The position numbers and the translations under genes are program-made. The notes under the pieces are model-generated. The model saw nothing but the letters and a program-made list of their open reading frames with translations. It was not told the origin of the DNA and did no database searches. A DNA stretch of 64,000 nucleotides from Nostoc sp. CENA543 (GTDB lineage Bacteria; Cyanobacteriota; Cyanobacteriia; Cyanobacteriales; Nostocaceae): NCBI RefSeq assembly GCF_002896875.1, contig NZ_CP023278.1:5278501-5342500 (forward strand). Reading direction: 5' to 3'. This document shows positions 15,320 through 25,064 of this stretch, in pieces; position 1 is the stretch's first letter; each line of letters opens with the position of its first letter.

Positions 15320-18004
15320 GTGGCTATTGCATTTGAACAATTAATCACATCTGATATCTTAAAACCAGCCCGTTACTTGGGTAATGAACAACTGGCGGTA
15401 CATAAGCCTTGGAATCAGGCAGTTATACGCTGGGTTTTGACTTATCCAGAGGTATACGAAGTTGGTGCATCTAATCTGGGGCATATCATCCTGTATAACA
15501 TTTTGAATGCCCAACCCCGACAGTTATGCGATCGCGCTTACCTACCAGGTACAGACTTAGCCGACAAACTCAGGGCGACAAATACCCCCTTGTTTGCGGT
15601 TGAGTCGAAGCGAGAGCTAAAAGAATTTGATATTTTAGGTTTTAGTCTCAGTTATGAATTAGGAGCAACCAACATTCTCGAAATGTTGGACTTAGCGGGA
15701 ATTCCCCTAACATGGCAAGCAAGATTGCAGGGGGATTATCCGCTTATCTTCGCAGGAGGGCAAACAGCAACATCCAATCCTGAACCCTACGCCGACTTTT
15801 TTGACTTTTTCGCCTTGGGAGATGGTGAAGAACTTCTGCCAGAAATCGGCTTAGTTTTAGAAGAAGGAAAACAAGCCGGATTAAGTCGGGAAAGTTTACT
15901 CCTAGACTTGGCGCAAATCCCTGGGGTGTACGTACCGCAGTTTTACGCACCAGATAAAGACGGTTCCGTCAAACCAGTCCTTCCAGATGTACCCCAACGG
16001 ATTTTGCGGCGAGTCGCTACCCCCATCCCCGCCTATTCCATTGGACTAGTACCATACGTCCAAACTGTACATGACCGCTTGACAATAGAAATCCGTCGTG
16101 GTTGCACCCGTGGTTGTCGCTTCTGTCAACCAGGAATGCTGACTCGACCCGCTAGGGATGTCGAACCAGAACAGGTGGTAGAAGCCATTGAACAAGGCAT
16201 GAGAGCCACTGGTTATAATGAGTTTTCCCTCTTGTCTTTGAGTTGTTCTGATTATTTATCCCTACCATCTGTGGGGATGGAAATTAAAAATCGATTAAGA
16301 AATGAAAATATTTCCCTGTCGCTCCCTAGCCAGCGTGTAGATAGATTTGATGAAAACATCGCCAATATTCTTGGTGGTACACGCCAAGGCGGCATCACCT
16401 TTGCCCCCGAAGCTGGCACACAGAGAATGCGTGATATCGTCAATAAAGGTTTAACTAACGAAGAACTATTACGAGGTGTCAAAACTGCCTGGGAACAAGG
16501 CTGGGATAAAATCAAGTTATATTTTATGATCGGCTTACCTGGCGAAACAGATGCTGACGTTTTAGGTATTGCCGAAACAGTCAGTTGGTTACAAAGGGAA
16601 TGTCGGGGTAAAGGTAGAAGACCACTTAACTTCAACCTGACAATTTCCAACTTCACCCCCAAACCCCATACACCATTTCAATGGCACTCAGTTTCTACAG
16701 CAGAATTTCGCCGGAAGCAAGATCTACTACGGCAAGCTTTCCGTCGTATTCGGGGGGTAAAAGTCAATTTTACGGATGTGCGAATTTCCGCAATGGAAGA
16801 CTTTATTGGTAGAGGCGATCGCTCTTTAGGTAAAGTCCTGCAACGTGCTTGGGAATTAGGCGCAGGGATGGATTCTTGGTATGACAGCCTAGATAAAGCT
16901 TTTGCCGCCTGGGGAGAAGCGATCGCAGAAGCTGGTCTAGATTGGAAATACCGCCAGGTAGAAAACGGAGAATGGAATCTGTTTGCAGACGAGGAGGAGG
17001 GTAGAGGAGACAAGGTAGACAAGGTAGAATTACCTCCCAATACCCAGTCCCCAATCCCCAGTCCCCAGTCCCTCGAAAACCCACTCCCCTGGGATCATAT
17101 AGATACCGGCATTGACAAAAAGTGGCTGATTGAGGACTTACAACGCGCCCTCGCAGCTGCTGTTGTTCCAGACTGTTCTTTTGATGGTTGTTCCCATTGT
17201 GGTGTATGTGGCACGGATTTTGGCCATAACATCGTTATCGAACCACCTGCTATTCCAGAATTCGCCGGTGAATTTGTCCCTAACATTAACAAAGCCCAAC
17301 GCCTGCGCGTTTGGTTTGGTAAACAAGGTGACATGGCCTTGCTGAGTCACTTAGATTTAATGCGGTTGCTGGATCGAGTGGTGCGGCGCGCTAGTTTACC
17401 AGTGGCTTACACTAACGGTTTCCATCCCAGTCCTAAAATTGCTGTCGCCAGTGCCTTAGCTTTAGGGGCTACTAGTAGCGGTGAAATAGTTGATTTTGAG
17501 TTAACTGAACCTGTAGATTTGGCAGGATTTCAACAAAAACTGGCTCAAGAACTGCCCCCAGATATCCCAGTGTATCGTGTGGCAGAAGTAGACTTAAAAG
17601 CTCCCGCCGCGAATAAATTATTGGAACAAGCAGAGTATTTAATTACTATTGCTGCCCCCAGTGAAGTCACACCAGCACAATGGCAAGAGTGGATAGCCGC
17701 AATCGAGCAGCAAACAGAAATTTTGTGTGAGCAAACAACTAAATCTGGCAAGACTCAGATGATAAATCTGCGCTCACGGTTGTTTGAGTTGGAATTAATT
17801 TCTACCAGCAGTACGGAAACTGAAGCGATCGCCGTTATCCGCTATGTGGGTAGCTGTCGCCAAGATGGTTTTTTATTGCGTCCAGAACAAATTCTGTCTA
17901 TGCTAGAAATAGTCTCAGGGGAAAACTCAGACAACCTGAGAACAGACTTCACAAAATTTCATCTTCTGCATATTCACCGCAATCAGCTCATCTTAGCGGT
18001 ATAA
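15320..18004 (+). CDS. B12-binding-type radical SAM protein fused to a DUF2344 domain
   Basis: 894 residues from a GTG start. The N-terminal part (about 1-600) is the radical SAM family known as TIGR03960, with the cluster motif C262-TRG-C266-RF-C269. The C-terminal part (about 650-894), beginning RLRVWFGKQGDMALLSHLDLMRLLDR, matches the TIGR03936/DUF2344 domain, a separate protein in many bacteria. Between them is a cysteine-rich stretch (CSFDGCSHCGVCGTDFGH) that may hold another cluster. The linker at about residues 560-590 (EEEGRGDKVDKVELPPN, then a TQSPIPSPQS stretch) is encoded by tandem-repeat DNA. In many bacteria this family lies next to rne/rng, as here. Biochemical function is unknown. 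Confidence 0.85.
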   Translation: MAIAFEQLITSDILKPARYLGNEQLAVHKPWNQAVIRWVLTYPEVYEVGASNLGHIILYNILNAQPRQLCDRAYLPGTDLADKLRATNTPLFAVESKRELKEFDILGFSLSYELGATNILEMLDLAGIPLTWQARLQGDYPLIFAGGQTATSNPEPYADFFDFFALGDGEELLPEIGLVLEEGKQAGLSRESLLLDLAQIPGVYVPQFYAPDKDGSVKPVLPDVPQRILRRVATPIPAYSIGLVPYVQTVHDRLTIEIRRGCTRGCRFCQPGMLTRPARDVEPEQVVEAIEQGMRATGYNEFSLLSLSCSDYLSLPSVGMEIKNRLRNENISLSLPSQRVDRFDENIANILGGTRQGGITFAPEAGTQRMRDIVNKGLTNEELLRGVKTAWEQGWDKIKLYFMIGLPGETDADVLGIAETVSWLQRECRGKGRRPLNFNLTISNFTPKPHTPFQWHSVSTAEFRRKQDLLRQAFRRIRGVKVNFTDVRISAMEDFIGRGDRSLGKVLQRAWELGAGMDSWYDSLDKAFAAWGEAIAEAGLDWKYRQVENGEWNLFADEEEGRGDKVDKVELPPNTQSPIPSPQSLENPLPWDHIDTGIDKKWLIEDLQRALAAAVVPDCSFDGCSHCGVCGTDFGHNIVIEPPAIPEFAGEFVPNINKAQRLRVWFGKQGDMALLSHLDLMRLLDRVVRRASLPVAYTNGFHPSPKIAVASALALGATSSGEIVDFELTEPVDLAGFQQKLAQELPPDIPVYRVAEVDLKAPAANKLLEQAEYLITIAAPSEVTPAQWQEWIAAIEQQTEILCEQTTKSGKTQMINLRSRLFELELISTSSTETEAIAVIRYVGSCRQDGFLLRPEQILSMLEIVSGENSDNLRTDFTKFHLLHIHRNQLILAV

Positions 18005-18559
18005 TCCTAGAGGGCAACTGGCTAGTAGTTGCCCCCAGTCGCAATCATAGGAATTGATTTTTAGCAAGGTTGCGTTAGAATGAAATGAAGAGAAATTTTC
18101 TGACGCTGCATTGAAGAAACTGGTTCACAACTACCCTGGTCGTCAGGGAGCAAACGAGCAAGATATCAGAGTGAAGCTTCTTGGATTTTATCCCAGACAA
18201 ACTAAGGCAGATTAAAGAACACTCTCTCTATAGCTACCTTGTGAATCAGTAATTAACAGCAGATTCCAGTCAACTTCTCTATCTATGCTTTTTAAAACAC
18301 CTGCTGAATGCCCAATCCCTAGAGGGTGAAGGTATCGCATCAGAAATCAACCACGGACGGTTGATTTATTTGCTTAAACAGTATGCAGCCGTTCTGGAAT
18401 AATCAGGCGTGTGAACGCAATTCCTTAGCCAATAGCTCTTTAATTTTGAAGTTCGACTTCACAATTTTTATTACTAACAGCGTCTTTGGAGGCTGGCAGG
18501 GGCGAGAGGCATAACAAACCTCCAAGCCCGTTGACGCTGCCGATTTTTGAGGAAATTGA
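18005..18559. promoter_or_regulatory. Long leader region of rne with hairpin
   Basis: 555 bp without a gene. A 9-bp perfect stem, AAATCAACC (18344-18352) with GGTTGATTT (18359-18367), closes a 6-nt loop about 190 bp before the rne start. RNase E mRNAs in bacteria commonly have long leaders through which the enzyme controls its own level; the length and hairpin here fit that, by inference only. No operator was recognised. Confidence 0.45.
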
Positions 18560-20665
18560 ATGCCAAAACAAATTATTATCGCGGAGCAGCATCAAATCGC
18601 TGCCGTGTTTTCGGAAGATCAAATACAAGAGTTAGTTGTAGCCACAGGGCATCATCAAATCGGTGACATCTACTTAGGTGTAGTAGAAAACGTCTTACCT
18701 GGAATTGACGCGGCCTTTGTCAATATTGGTGATCCAGAACGTAACGGTTTTATTCACGTAACAGATTTAGGCCCACTGCGAATCAAGCGCACAGCAGCAG
18801 CAATTACAGAATTATTAGCACCACAACAAAAAGTTTTGGTGCAGGTAATGAAAGAGCCAACAGGCACAAAAGGGCCAAGACTGACAGGTAATATTACTTT
18901 ACCAGGACGCTATGTAGTATTGATGCCCTATGGCAGAGGTGTCAACTTATCTCGACGCATTAAAAGCGAAAATGAGCGTAATCGATTACGGGCATTAGCA
19001 ATTTTAATTAAACCCGCAGGTATGGGTTTACTAGTGCGGACAGAAGCCGAAGGAAAACCAGAAGAAGCTATCATCGAAGATTTGGAAGTGCTGCAAAAGC
19101 AGTGGGAAGCGATTCAACAAGAAGCTCAATCTACCCGTGCGCCAGCTCTATTAAATCGAGACGATGATTTTATTCAGCGTGTATTGCGGGATATGTACGG
19201 TGCGGATGTCAACCGGATTGTGGTGGATTCCAGCACCGGATTAAAGCGAGTCAAGCAATATTTACAAAACTGGAGTGGAGGTCAAACACCGCAAGGATTA
19301 TTAATTGACCACCACCGCGATCGCTCCCCAATTTTAGAATATTTCCGCATTAACGCTGCTATTCGCGAAGCCCTCAAGCCCAGGGTAGACTTACCTTCTG
19401 GTGGGTATATTATTATTGAGCCAACGGAAGCCCTAACTGTTATAGATGTTAACTCTGGTTCCTTCACGCGATCGGCAACAGCCAGAGAAACCGTATTGTG
19501 GACAAACTGCGAAGCCGCCACAGAAATTGCCCGTCAACTACGTTTAAGAAATATTGCAGGGGTAATCGTCGTAGACTTCATTGATATGGAATCACGGCGT
19601 GACCAACTACAAGTTTTAGAACACTTTAACAAAGCCCTGAGAGCAGATAAAGCTCGTCCCCAAATTGCTCAACTGACTGAGCTAGGTTTAGTAGAACTGA
19701 CTCGCAAACGCCAAGGTCAAAATATTTACGAATTATTTGGTGAAACTTGCTCTACTTGCGGTGGTTTAGGACATACAGTCCGCTTACCAGGAGAAACTGA
19801 AAGCCGCTTACCTACCCCAGTAGACGTACCAGATAGATTTATACCTTTACCCCAAAGAGAAACTCAAAGAGAAACCCCAAGAGAAACCCAAAGAGAACCT
19901 CGTTTACCCGTGACTCGCCTCACAGATATGCGGGACACTTACGATGGGTTTAATGAAGGATTTGATAATGATGGTGACTTGGGATCTTTCAATCTAATGA
20001 ATCATCCCAGCTATCAAGAACTCAATGATCACAACAAACGGCGTACCCGCACCCGCCGGAGTCGCATTGGTATCAATGGAGCCAATGGTAAAGATGAAAA
20101 TCGCATTTCCCACAATTCTCTAGGTTATATCAACGAGTCAGATTTAGATTTAGATAACGACACAGAACTGGGAACAACACCAGAATTACCCTCACCAAAT
20201 TTGGGTAAATCTGGTTGGGTAGAAAGGGGAGACAGGACGAAAGTCAGTAAAGCAGAGCCGATTAAGCCTGTGGTAGAACCGCCGGAAATTCGCACTGTGG
20301 AAATGACACAACCGGAGCAAGATATCTTTGCTTTAATGGGAGTTTCGCCGCTAATTAAATTAGAACAAGAGGTGAAAAATCCTAAATCGGTCATCATTAA
20401 TATTGTGCAACCAGGACAACCATCAACGCCGCCCCCAGAAGAAACCCCTAAAGCGACTGTTGTTGAGCCAACATCCTCAGAATTTACCCCGCCCAAACTC
20501 AAGTCAGAACCCAAGCCAGAACCTAAATCATCCCCTGTCACCGTACCTGAGCCAACGGTAACAGCCGTCAGCACGGAAGAAAATGAAACCTCAATGGCTG
20601 CTACTCCCAACCGTCGCCGTCGTCGTCGCTCCTCTGCGGCGGAATCTGATAGTGACGAAATTTAA
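18560..20665 (+). CDS. rne: Ribonuclease E/G
   Basis: 701 residues. An S1-type RNA-binding domain at about 35-125 precedes the catalytic core with the two metal-binding aspartates in VIDVNSGSFTRS and VVDFIDMESRRD, and the zinc-link cysteines CSTCGG. The C-terminal about 280 residues are low-complexity, with RETQRE repeats and Pro/Glu-rich stretches, and end with NRRRRRRSSAAES, the arginine-rich peptide by which cyanobacterial RNase E binds polynucleotide phosphorylase. It starts mRNA decay and processing. rnhB follows 9 bp later, the conserved cyanobacterial rne-rnhB pair. Confidence 0.95.
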   Translation: MPKQIIIAEQHQIAAVFSEDQIQELVVATGHHQIGDIYLGVVENVLPGIDAAFVNIGDPERNGFIHVTDLGPLRIKRTAAAITELLAPQQKVLVQVMKEPTGTKGPRLTGNITLPGRYVVLMPYGRGVNLSRRIKSENERNRLRALAILIKPAGMGLLVRTEAEGKPEEAIIEDLEVLQKQWEAIQQEAQSTRAPALLNRDDDFIQRVLRDMYGADVNRIVVDSSTGLKRVKQYLQNWSGGQTPQGLLIDHHRDRSPILEYFRINAAIREALKPRVDLPSGGYIIIEPTEALTVIDVNSGSFTRSATARETVLWTNCEAATEIARQLRLRNIAGVIVVDFIDMESRRDQLQVLEHFNKALRADKARPQIAQLTELGLVELTRKRQGQNIYELFGETCSTCGGLGHTVRLPGETESRLPTPVDVPDRFIPLPQRETQRETPRETQREPRLPVTRLTDMRDTYDGFNEGFDNDGDLGSFNLMNHPSYQELNDHNKRRTRTRRSRIGINGANGKDENRISHNSLGYINESDLDLDNDTELGTTPELPSPNLGKSGWVERGDRTKVSKAEPIKPVVEPPEIRTVEMTQPEQDIFALMGVSPLIKLEQEVKNPKSVIINIVQPGQPSTPPPEETPKATVVEPTSSEFTPPKLKSEPKPEPKSSPVTVPEPTVTAVSTEENETSMAATPNRRRRRRSSAAESDSDEI

Positions 20666-20674
20666 AGAGCCAAT

Positions 20675-21379
20675 ATGGTAGAGAGGAGAAAGCAGATTGT
20701 TCAGGTATCGCACTCATCACCAACGGTAGACACAACCCCAACCACTCACCAGGAAATTCATTGGCTAGAGTTTTCTTCCACCTTGGCCAATGTTTCTGGG
20801 TTAATAGCAGGAGTGGATGAAGTAGGTAGAGGCTGTTTGTTTGGCCCTGTAGTCGCAGCAGCAGTCATCTTACCTAACCATGCTTTACCCGAACTGATAG
20901 CGGCTGGGGTTAGAGATAGTAAAAAACTATCTAGTGTTCGCAGATGTCAGCTAGCGCAGCAAATTTGTACGCTAGCGACAGATTGGAAAATTGGTTATGC
21001 TGCCACGGCAGAAATTGACCAAATTAATATTTTGCAGGCGACACTGTTGGCGATGAAGCGGGCTGTACAAAAACTTCAGGTACAGCCTGCAATTTGCTTG
21101 ATAGATGGCAATCAGTTGGTCAAAGATTTAGCGATACCACAACAAACTATCATCAAAGGGGATGAGCGATCGCTCTCCATTGCGGCTGCTAGTATTGTGG
21201 CTAAAGTTTGGCGCGATGATTTAATCATGCGTTTAGCTGCCAAATATCCCATGTATGATTTAGCAAATAACAAGGGTTATGGCAGTAAGAAACATTTATC
21301 AGCACTGCAAAAGTATGGCTCTTCCCCGCTACACCGTAAGTCTTTTAGTCCTTGTCAGGATAGGGGTTTAGGGGTTTAG
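20675..21379 (+). CDS. rnhB: Ribonuclease HII
   Basis: 234 residues with the RNase HII signature AGVDEVGRGCLFGPVVAAAV, the glycine/lysine region KLSS, IDGNQ and the final metal aspartate in the VWRDDL segment. It removes ribonucleotides from DNA and RNA-DNA hybrids. About 35 N-terminal residues before the core are poorly conserved; an inner start is possible. The last residues (DRGLGV) are encoded by GGGGTTTAG tandem repeats, indicating repeat growth into the 3' end. Co-transcribed with rne. Confidence 0.95.
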   Translation: MVERRKQIVQVSHSSPTVDTTPTTHQEIHWLEFSSTLANVSGLIAGVDEVGRGCLFGPVVAAAVILPNHALPELIAAGVRDSKKLSSVRRCQLAQQICTLATDWKIGYAATAEIDQINILQATLLAMKRAVQKLQVQPAICLIDGNQLVKDLAIPQQTIIKGDERSLSIAAASIVAKVWRDDLIMRLAAKYPMYDLANNKGYGSKKHLSALQKYGSSPLHRKSFSPCQDRGLGV

Positions 21380-21434
21380 GGGTGTGGGGGTGTAAGGGAA
21401 AGAATTATAGATGATTCTTCCCCTACTACGCCCT

Positions 21435-22022
21435 TTATTCTGGATTGAGGAAGGGTAAGTTAGGATCATCGCGTCTCAGACTCTGGTTATGAGTTTGAGA
21501 CACTACCCATTGACGATAGTCTACTAACAGTTGATGTGTTAATCGCTGTTTAACTGTTAATAAGACACTCTTGAGTAAACCATTACCTGTGGTTTCTAGA
21601 ATGGGTTTTGGTGTAAAAGAAAACGGTGGGGGTAATTCCACTTGCACTTCTAAATCAGCTTGACCCCGCAGACGTGTGTCTTCACCCTGTATGAATGGAG
21701 ACAAATACCCCCTCAAATTCAAGGAAAAACGCTGATTAATATACTCAAAACCCAGAATTTCACAGCCTAGCGATCGCAAGTAAATTGTGCCATTTGATTC
21801 TGCCCAGATTCTCATGTCTACAGTAGGTTGAATACTTAAGGACATAAAACTCAAAGGCCGCATTTTTAACCGAAATACTTCCTCAGAAAGCTGCTGAATG
21901 CGTCTTTGATCAACCAAAGCATGAACGAGACGTTGCGGCTGACGCAAGTAGTGCTGAATAGGAATAGTTTGCTGTTCCACAGCAATTTCTACCGATTGGG
22001 AGGCAGTAAACCTGGTAGCCAT
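21435..22022 (-). CDS. DUF1997-like protein
   Basis: 195 residues without signal peptide or membrane helix. The segments HYLRQPQRLVHALVD, LRMRPLSF-type (FRLKMRPLSFMSLSIQP) and LRGQADLEVQVELPPPF match the DUF1997 family found in cyanobacteria and plants. The beta-rich pattern suggests a lipid- or ligand-binding fold of the START/coenzyme Q-binding type, which is only a guess. Convergent with rnhB. Confidence 0.75.
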   Translation of the reverse strand: MATRFTASQSVEIAVEQQTIPIQHYLRQPQRLVHALVDQRRIQQLSEEVFRLKMRPLSFMSLSIQPTVDMRIWAESNGTIYLRSLGCEILGFEYINQRFSLNLRGYLSPFIQGEDTRLRGQADLEVQVELPPPFSFTPKPILETTGNGLLKSVLLTVKQRLTHQLLVDYRQWVVSQTHNQSLRRDDPNLPFLNPE

Positions 22023-22339
22023 GAATTAAAGACAGTAATTGTTTAATAATTTTATTATTGATTAATTTACGAATTAATTGTTTTTCATTCGTAAAAGATT
22101 ATTGAGAAAATCTCATTGCTCAGACAAGATATATTTGCTTATAGTTGACCTTGGATATTTCAATGCTTGATGAGATTTTTGGCGATTAAAAACGTAAAGT
22201 TATAACTTAAATATTGCAGAATATCTCACAATAATTTCTAATACTCTCAGCAAATTAAAAATCATAGTTATATTGATAACCGATTATTATCATCAATACG
22301 GATAGCTCTCACCCCACTTTTGCAATTTGGAAGTCCTGG
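22023..22339. other. AT-rich divergent promoter region
   Basis: About 317 bp between divergent genes, very AT-rich. No RNA gene or operator recognised. Confidence 0.4.
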
Positions 22340-24022
22340 ATGAAGACTCACGCTCACCTATTATTGTTAATGCTATGGGTCGTTATCGGCACTAGTTTAC
22401 GTTTTTTTCATCTGGATTCCTTGCCACCTTGGACTGATGAGTGTGCCACGATGGTATTTAGCTTGGGGAATAGTTTTCGGACAGTACCACTCAATCAACT
22501 AATTAGTGCAGATATTTTGTTACAGCCACTCCAACTAACATCAGTAACTGGTATCAGCACAGTCATGCAAAATTTATTACAAGATAGTACCCATCCCCCT
22601 GTATATTTTGTCTTGGCTCATGTGTGGATGAAGTTGTTTTCACCTGTTGGGGAAGTTGCATCTGTCTTCACAGCGCGATCGCTCAGTGCTTTACTGGGAG
22701 TAATATCAATTCCCGCCATGTTCTGCTTTGGCTATTTGACCTTTCGCTCTAAATTAGTTGGTCAGTTAGCAGCTGCAATGATGGCCGTTTCCCCTTACAC
22801 AATCTTTTTAGCTAGAGAAGCCCGTCATTACAGTTTAGTGATGTTGCTGGTGATTGCTTCTTTATGTTGTCTCGTCACGACTATGCACAAAATCCGTCGT
22901 CAGCAATCTTTACCTCTATGGTTATTGTTGACTTGGATAGTGATTAATGGTCTTGGGGTAGCCACTCATTATTTTTTCATGTTGACCCTGGGTGCAGAAG
23001 GTGTAGTTGTACTCAGACAACTTTGGCGGCTTCAAAATCAGCAGATCAATTGGTGGCAGTTGGGGATAGTTGCTTTGGGTACTGCTATCGGCTGTCTAGT
23101 TTGGATACCTAACCTACAAAATATTCCTGGGAGTGATTTAACCAGTTGGGTAGCCGCTAGTAGTCCCCATAGTAGATGGTTAGAACCGTTGGCGCGCTTA
23201 CTACTGTGGCTGATGAGTATGCTGTTGTTGTTACCATCGGCACTCACAACTTTACCCCTAACGGTGGTAATTACTTCTGGTGTGGTGACTTTGGTGTTTT
23301 TACTATGGAGTCTGCCACAAATAATTCATGGACTGAAAAGTTATCAAGGTGATGCTGATACAAATCTGACTCTGCAAATTTTAATTGATTATGTCTTGGC
23401 TGCGATCGCTTTAACTTTGCTATTGACTTATGGCTTAGGGAAGGATTTGACTTTAGCAGCGCGTTTCCAGTTTTTTTATGCACCAGCAGTCATTTTACTT
23501 TTGGGTGTGGCTTTAGCAAGCTGTTGGCATGAAGTGGCGAAATCAGGACTATTTACACATAGTAAAGTTGCAGTCAGTATCATTTTATTGATGGCAACTC
23601 TGGGAGGCGTGATAGTTACGGGAAATTGGGGTTACTTGCAAAACCAACGTCCTGATGTGCTGGCCGCAATCATTGAAAAAGCTTCAGGGAACAATGTATT
23701 GATTGCTACAACACATATCCATCATGGTCAAACTGGCAGAATGATGGGTTTAGCATGGGAATTGCAAAATCAACCCAACCAGAATCTACAATTTTTCCTA
23801 GCTGCTCAAGATCCCAATACTCATACCTATACTCAAAGTCAACAAATTTTGGTACAAAAACTCACTCAACTTCCCCGACCTCTAGATTTATGGTTAGTGG
23901 AGTATCGCAATCCAGTTGATTTAGTATCTCAAAACTGCACTTTGGATAAGCAATATGGCAGCTTTGCTGGTGAATATAGTTATAAACTTTATCGTTGTCT
24001 AGCTTCAGAAACTTCTAGTTAA
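22340..24022 (+). CDS. Membrane glycosyltransferase, GT-C fold (GT39/ArnT-like)
   Basis: 560 residues with about eleven to thirteen hydrophobic segments. The first periplasmic loop carries LPPWTDECATMVF, an Asp-Glu pair of the kind that forms the catalytic site in GT-C enzymes, and AREARHYSLVMLL follows the third segment, another hallmark. These enzymes use lipid-linked sugars to glycosylate lipids or proteins outside the cytoplasm. The large C-terminal soluble part is as expected. The acceptor is unknown and no sugar-pathway gene is adjacent. Confidence 0.85.
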   Translation: MKTHAHLLLLMLWVVIGTSLRFFHLDSLPPWTDECATMVFSLGNSFRTVPLNQLISADILLQPLQLTSVTGISTVMQNLLQDSTHPPVYFVLAHVWMKLFSPVGEVASVFTARSLSALLGVISIPAMFCFGYLTFRSKLVGQLAAAMMAVSPYTIFLAREARHYSLVMLLVIASLCCLVTTMHKIRRQQSLPLWLLLTWIVINGLGVATHYFFMLTLGAEGVVVLRQLWRLQNQQINWWQLGIVALGTAIGCLVWIPNLQNIPGSDLTSWVAASSPHSRWLEPLARLLLWLMSMLLLLPSALTTLPLTVVITSGVVTLVFLLWSLPQIIHGLKSYQGDADTNLTLQILIDYVLAAIALTLLLTYGLGKDLTLAARFQFFYAPAVILLLGVALASCWHEVAKSGLFTHSKVAVSIILLMATLGGVIVTGNWGYLQNQRPDVLAAIIEKASGNNVLIATTHIHHGQTGRMMGLAWELQNQPNQNLQFFLAAQDPNTHTYTQSQQILVQKLTQLPRPLDLWLVEYRNPVDLVSQNCTLDKQYGSFAGEYSYKLYRCLASETSS

Positions 24023-24170
24023 AAATAGACTGATTTTGCTTATGATACAGTCTATCAACCTAGCAAAGATAAATATTTTAAGTCTGTAATCAAAACGCCA
24101 ACATCATAATCTAAATGGCGTTGGGGTAATTAATTTTCAAGTTGGAATTTGGAATTGGGAGTGAAGCAAC

Positions 24171-25049
24171 GTGACTATCTCAATTGCCCATTTAGGGCCA
24201 CCTGGAACTTACGCAGAACAAGCAACTCTTTTTTATGTTAAATGGCTAACAGAGAATACAGGTATCGAAGCAGTTTTACGTCCCTATCCTAGTATTGCTC
24301 AATCATTAAAAGCTGTTGCCCAAGGTCAAACCCAATTGGCTGTTGTACCTGTGGAAAATTCTATTGAAGGTAGTGTCACCATGACAATGGATACCTTATG
24401 GCAATTAGATAGTCTCAGGATTCAATCAGCCTTGGTGATGCCGATTGCCCATACATTGATTTCTTGCGCTTCTAGTTTAGATGAGATTCAAACTGTCTAT
24501 TCTCATCCCCAAGCCTTGGCACAGTGTCAAAACTGGCTAGGAGAGTTTTTAGCTCATGTGAGTTTGATTCCTACTAACTCTACTACCGAAGCATTACAGG
24601 CATTAGAAACAAATATAAAAGCTGCCGCGATCGCTTCTACAAGAGCCGCACAAATTTATAATTTACCGATACTAGCTCATCAAATTAACGATTATCCTGA
24701 AAACTGTACGAGGTTTTGGGTGATCAGTCAGGGAGAAACGGAGATCACAGAGCAACTGCGCTTACATACTCCAACTCATACGTCTGTAGCTTTTAGTGTC
24801 CCTGCTAACGTCCCTGGAGCGTTGGTGAAAACTCTACTAGTATTTGCTCTACAAGGAATTAACCTCAGCCGGATCGAATCTCGACCGACAAAGCGATCGC
24901 TAGGCGAGTATTTATTTTTTATTGACTTAGAAGCTGCCGTCAACACACCACAAATGCAATCTGCTTTGGCTGAACTAACTACCTATACAGAAGTTCTCAA
25001 AATATTTGGTAGTTATAATGTTTTACCAATTAGCACGCAAGAGTCTTGA
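24171..25049 (+). CDS. pheA: Prephenate dehydratase
   Basis: 292 residues from a GTG start. The catalytic domain (about 1-185) contains HLGPPGTYAEQAT, VVPVENSIEGSV, the SSLDEIQTVYSHPQAL region and NCTRFWVIS. The C-terminal ACT domain (about 200-285) contains GALVKTLLVFALQGINLSRIESRPTK, whose ESRP motif binds phenylalanine for feedback control. The enzyme converts prephenate to phenylpyruvate. It lacks a chorismate mutase domain, as usual for cyanobacteria. Monocistronic, convergent with the Lon-N gene. Confidence 0.95.
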   Translation: MTISIAHLGPPGTYAEQATLFYVKWLTENTGIEAVLRPYPSIAQSLKAVAQGQTQLAVVPVENSIEGSVTMTMDTLWQLDSLRIQSALVMPIAHTLISCASSLDEIQTVYSHPQALAQCQNWLGEFLAHVSLIPTNSTTEALQALETNIKAAAIASTRAAQIYNLPILAHQINDYPENCTRFWVISQGETEITEQLRLHTPTHTSVAFSVPANVPGALVKTLLVFALQGINLSRIESRPTKRSLGEYLFFIDLEAAVNTPQMQSALAELTTYTEVLKIFGSYNVLPISTQES

Positions 25050-25064
25050 CAATTAACTCACAAT

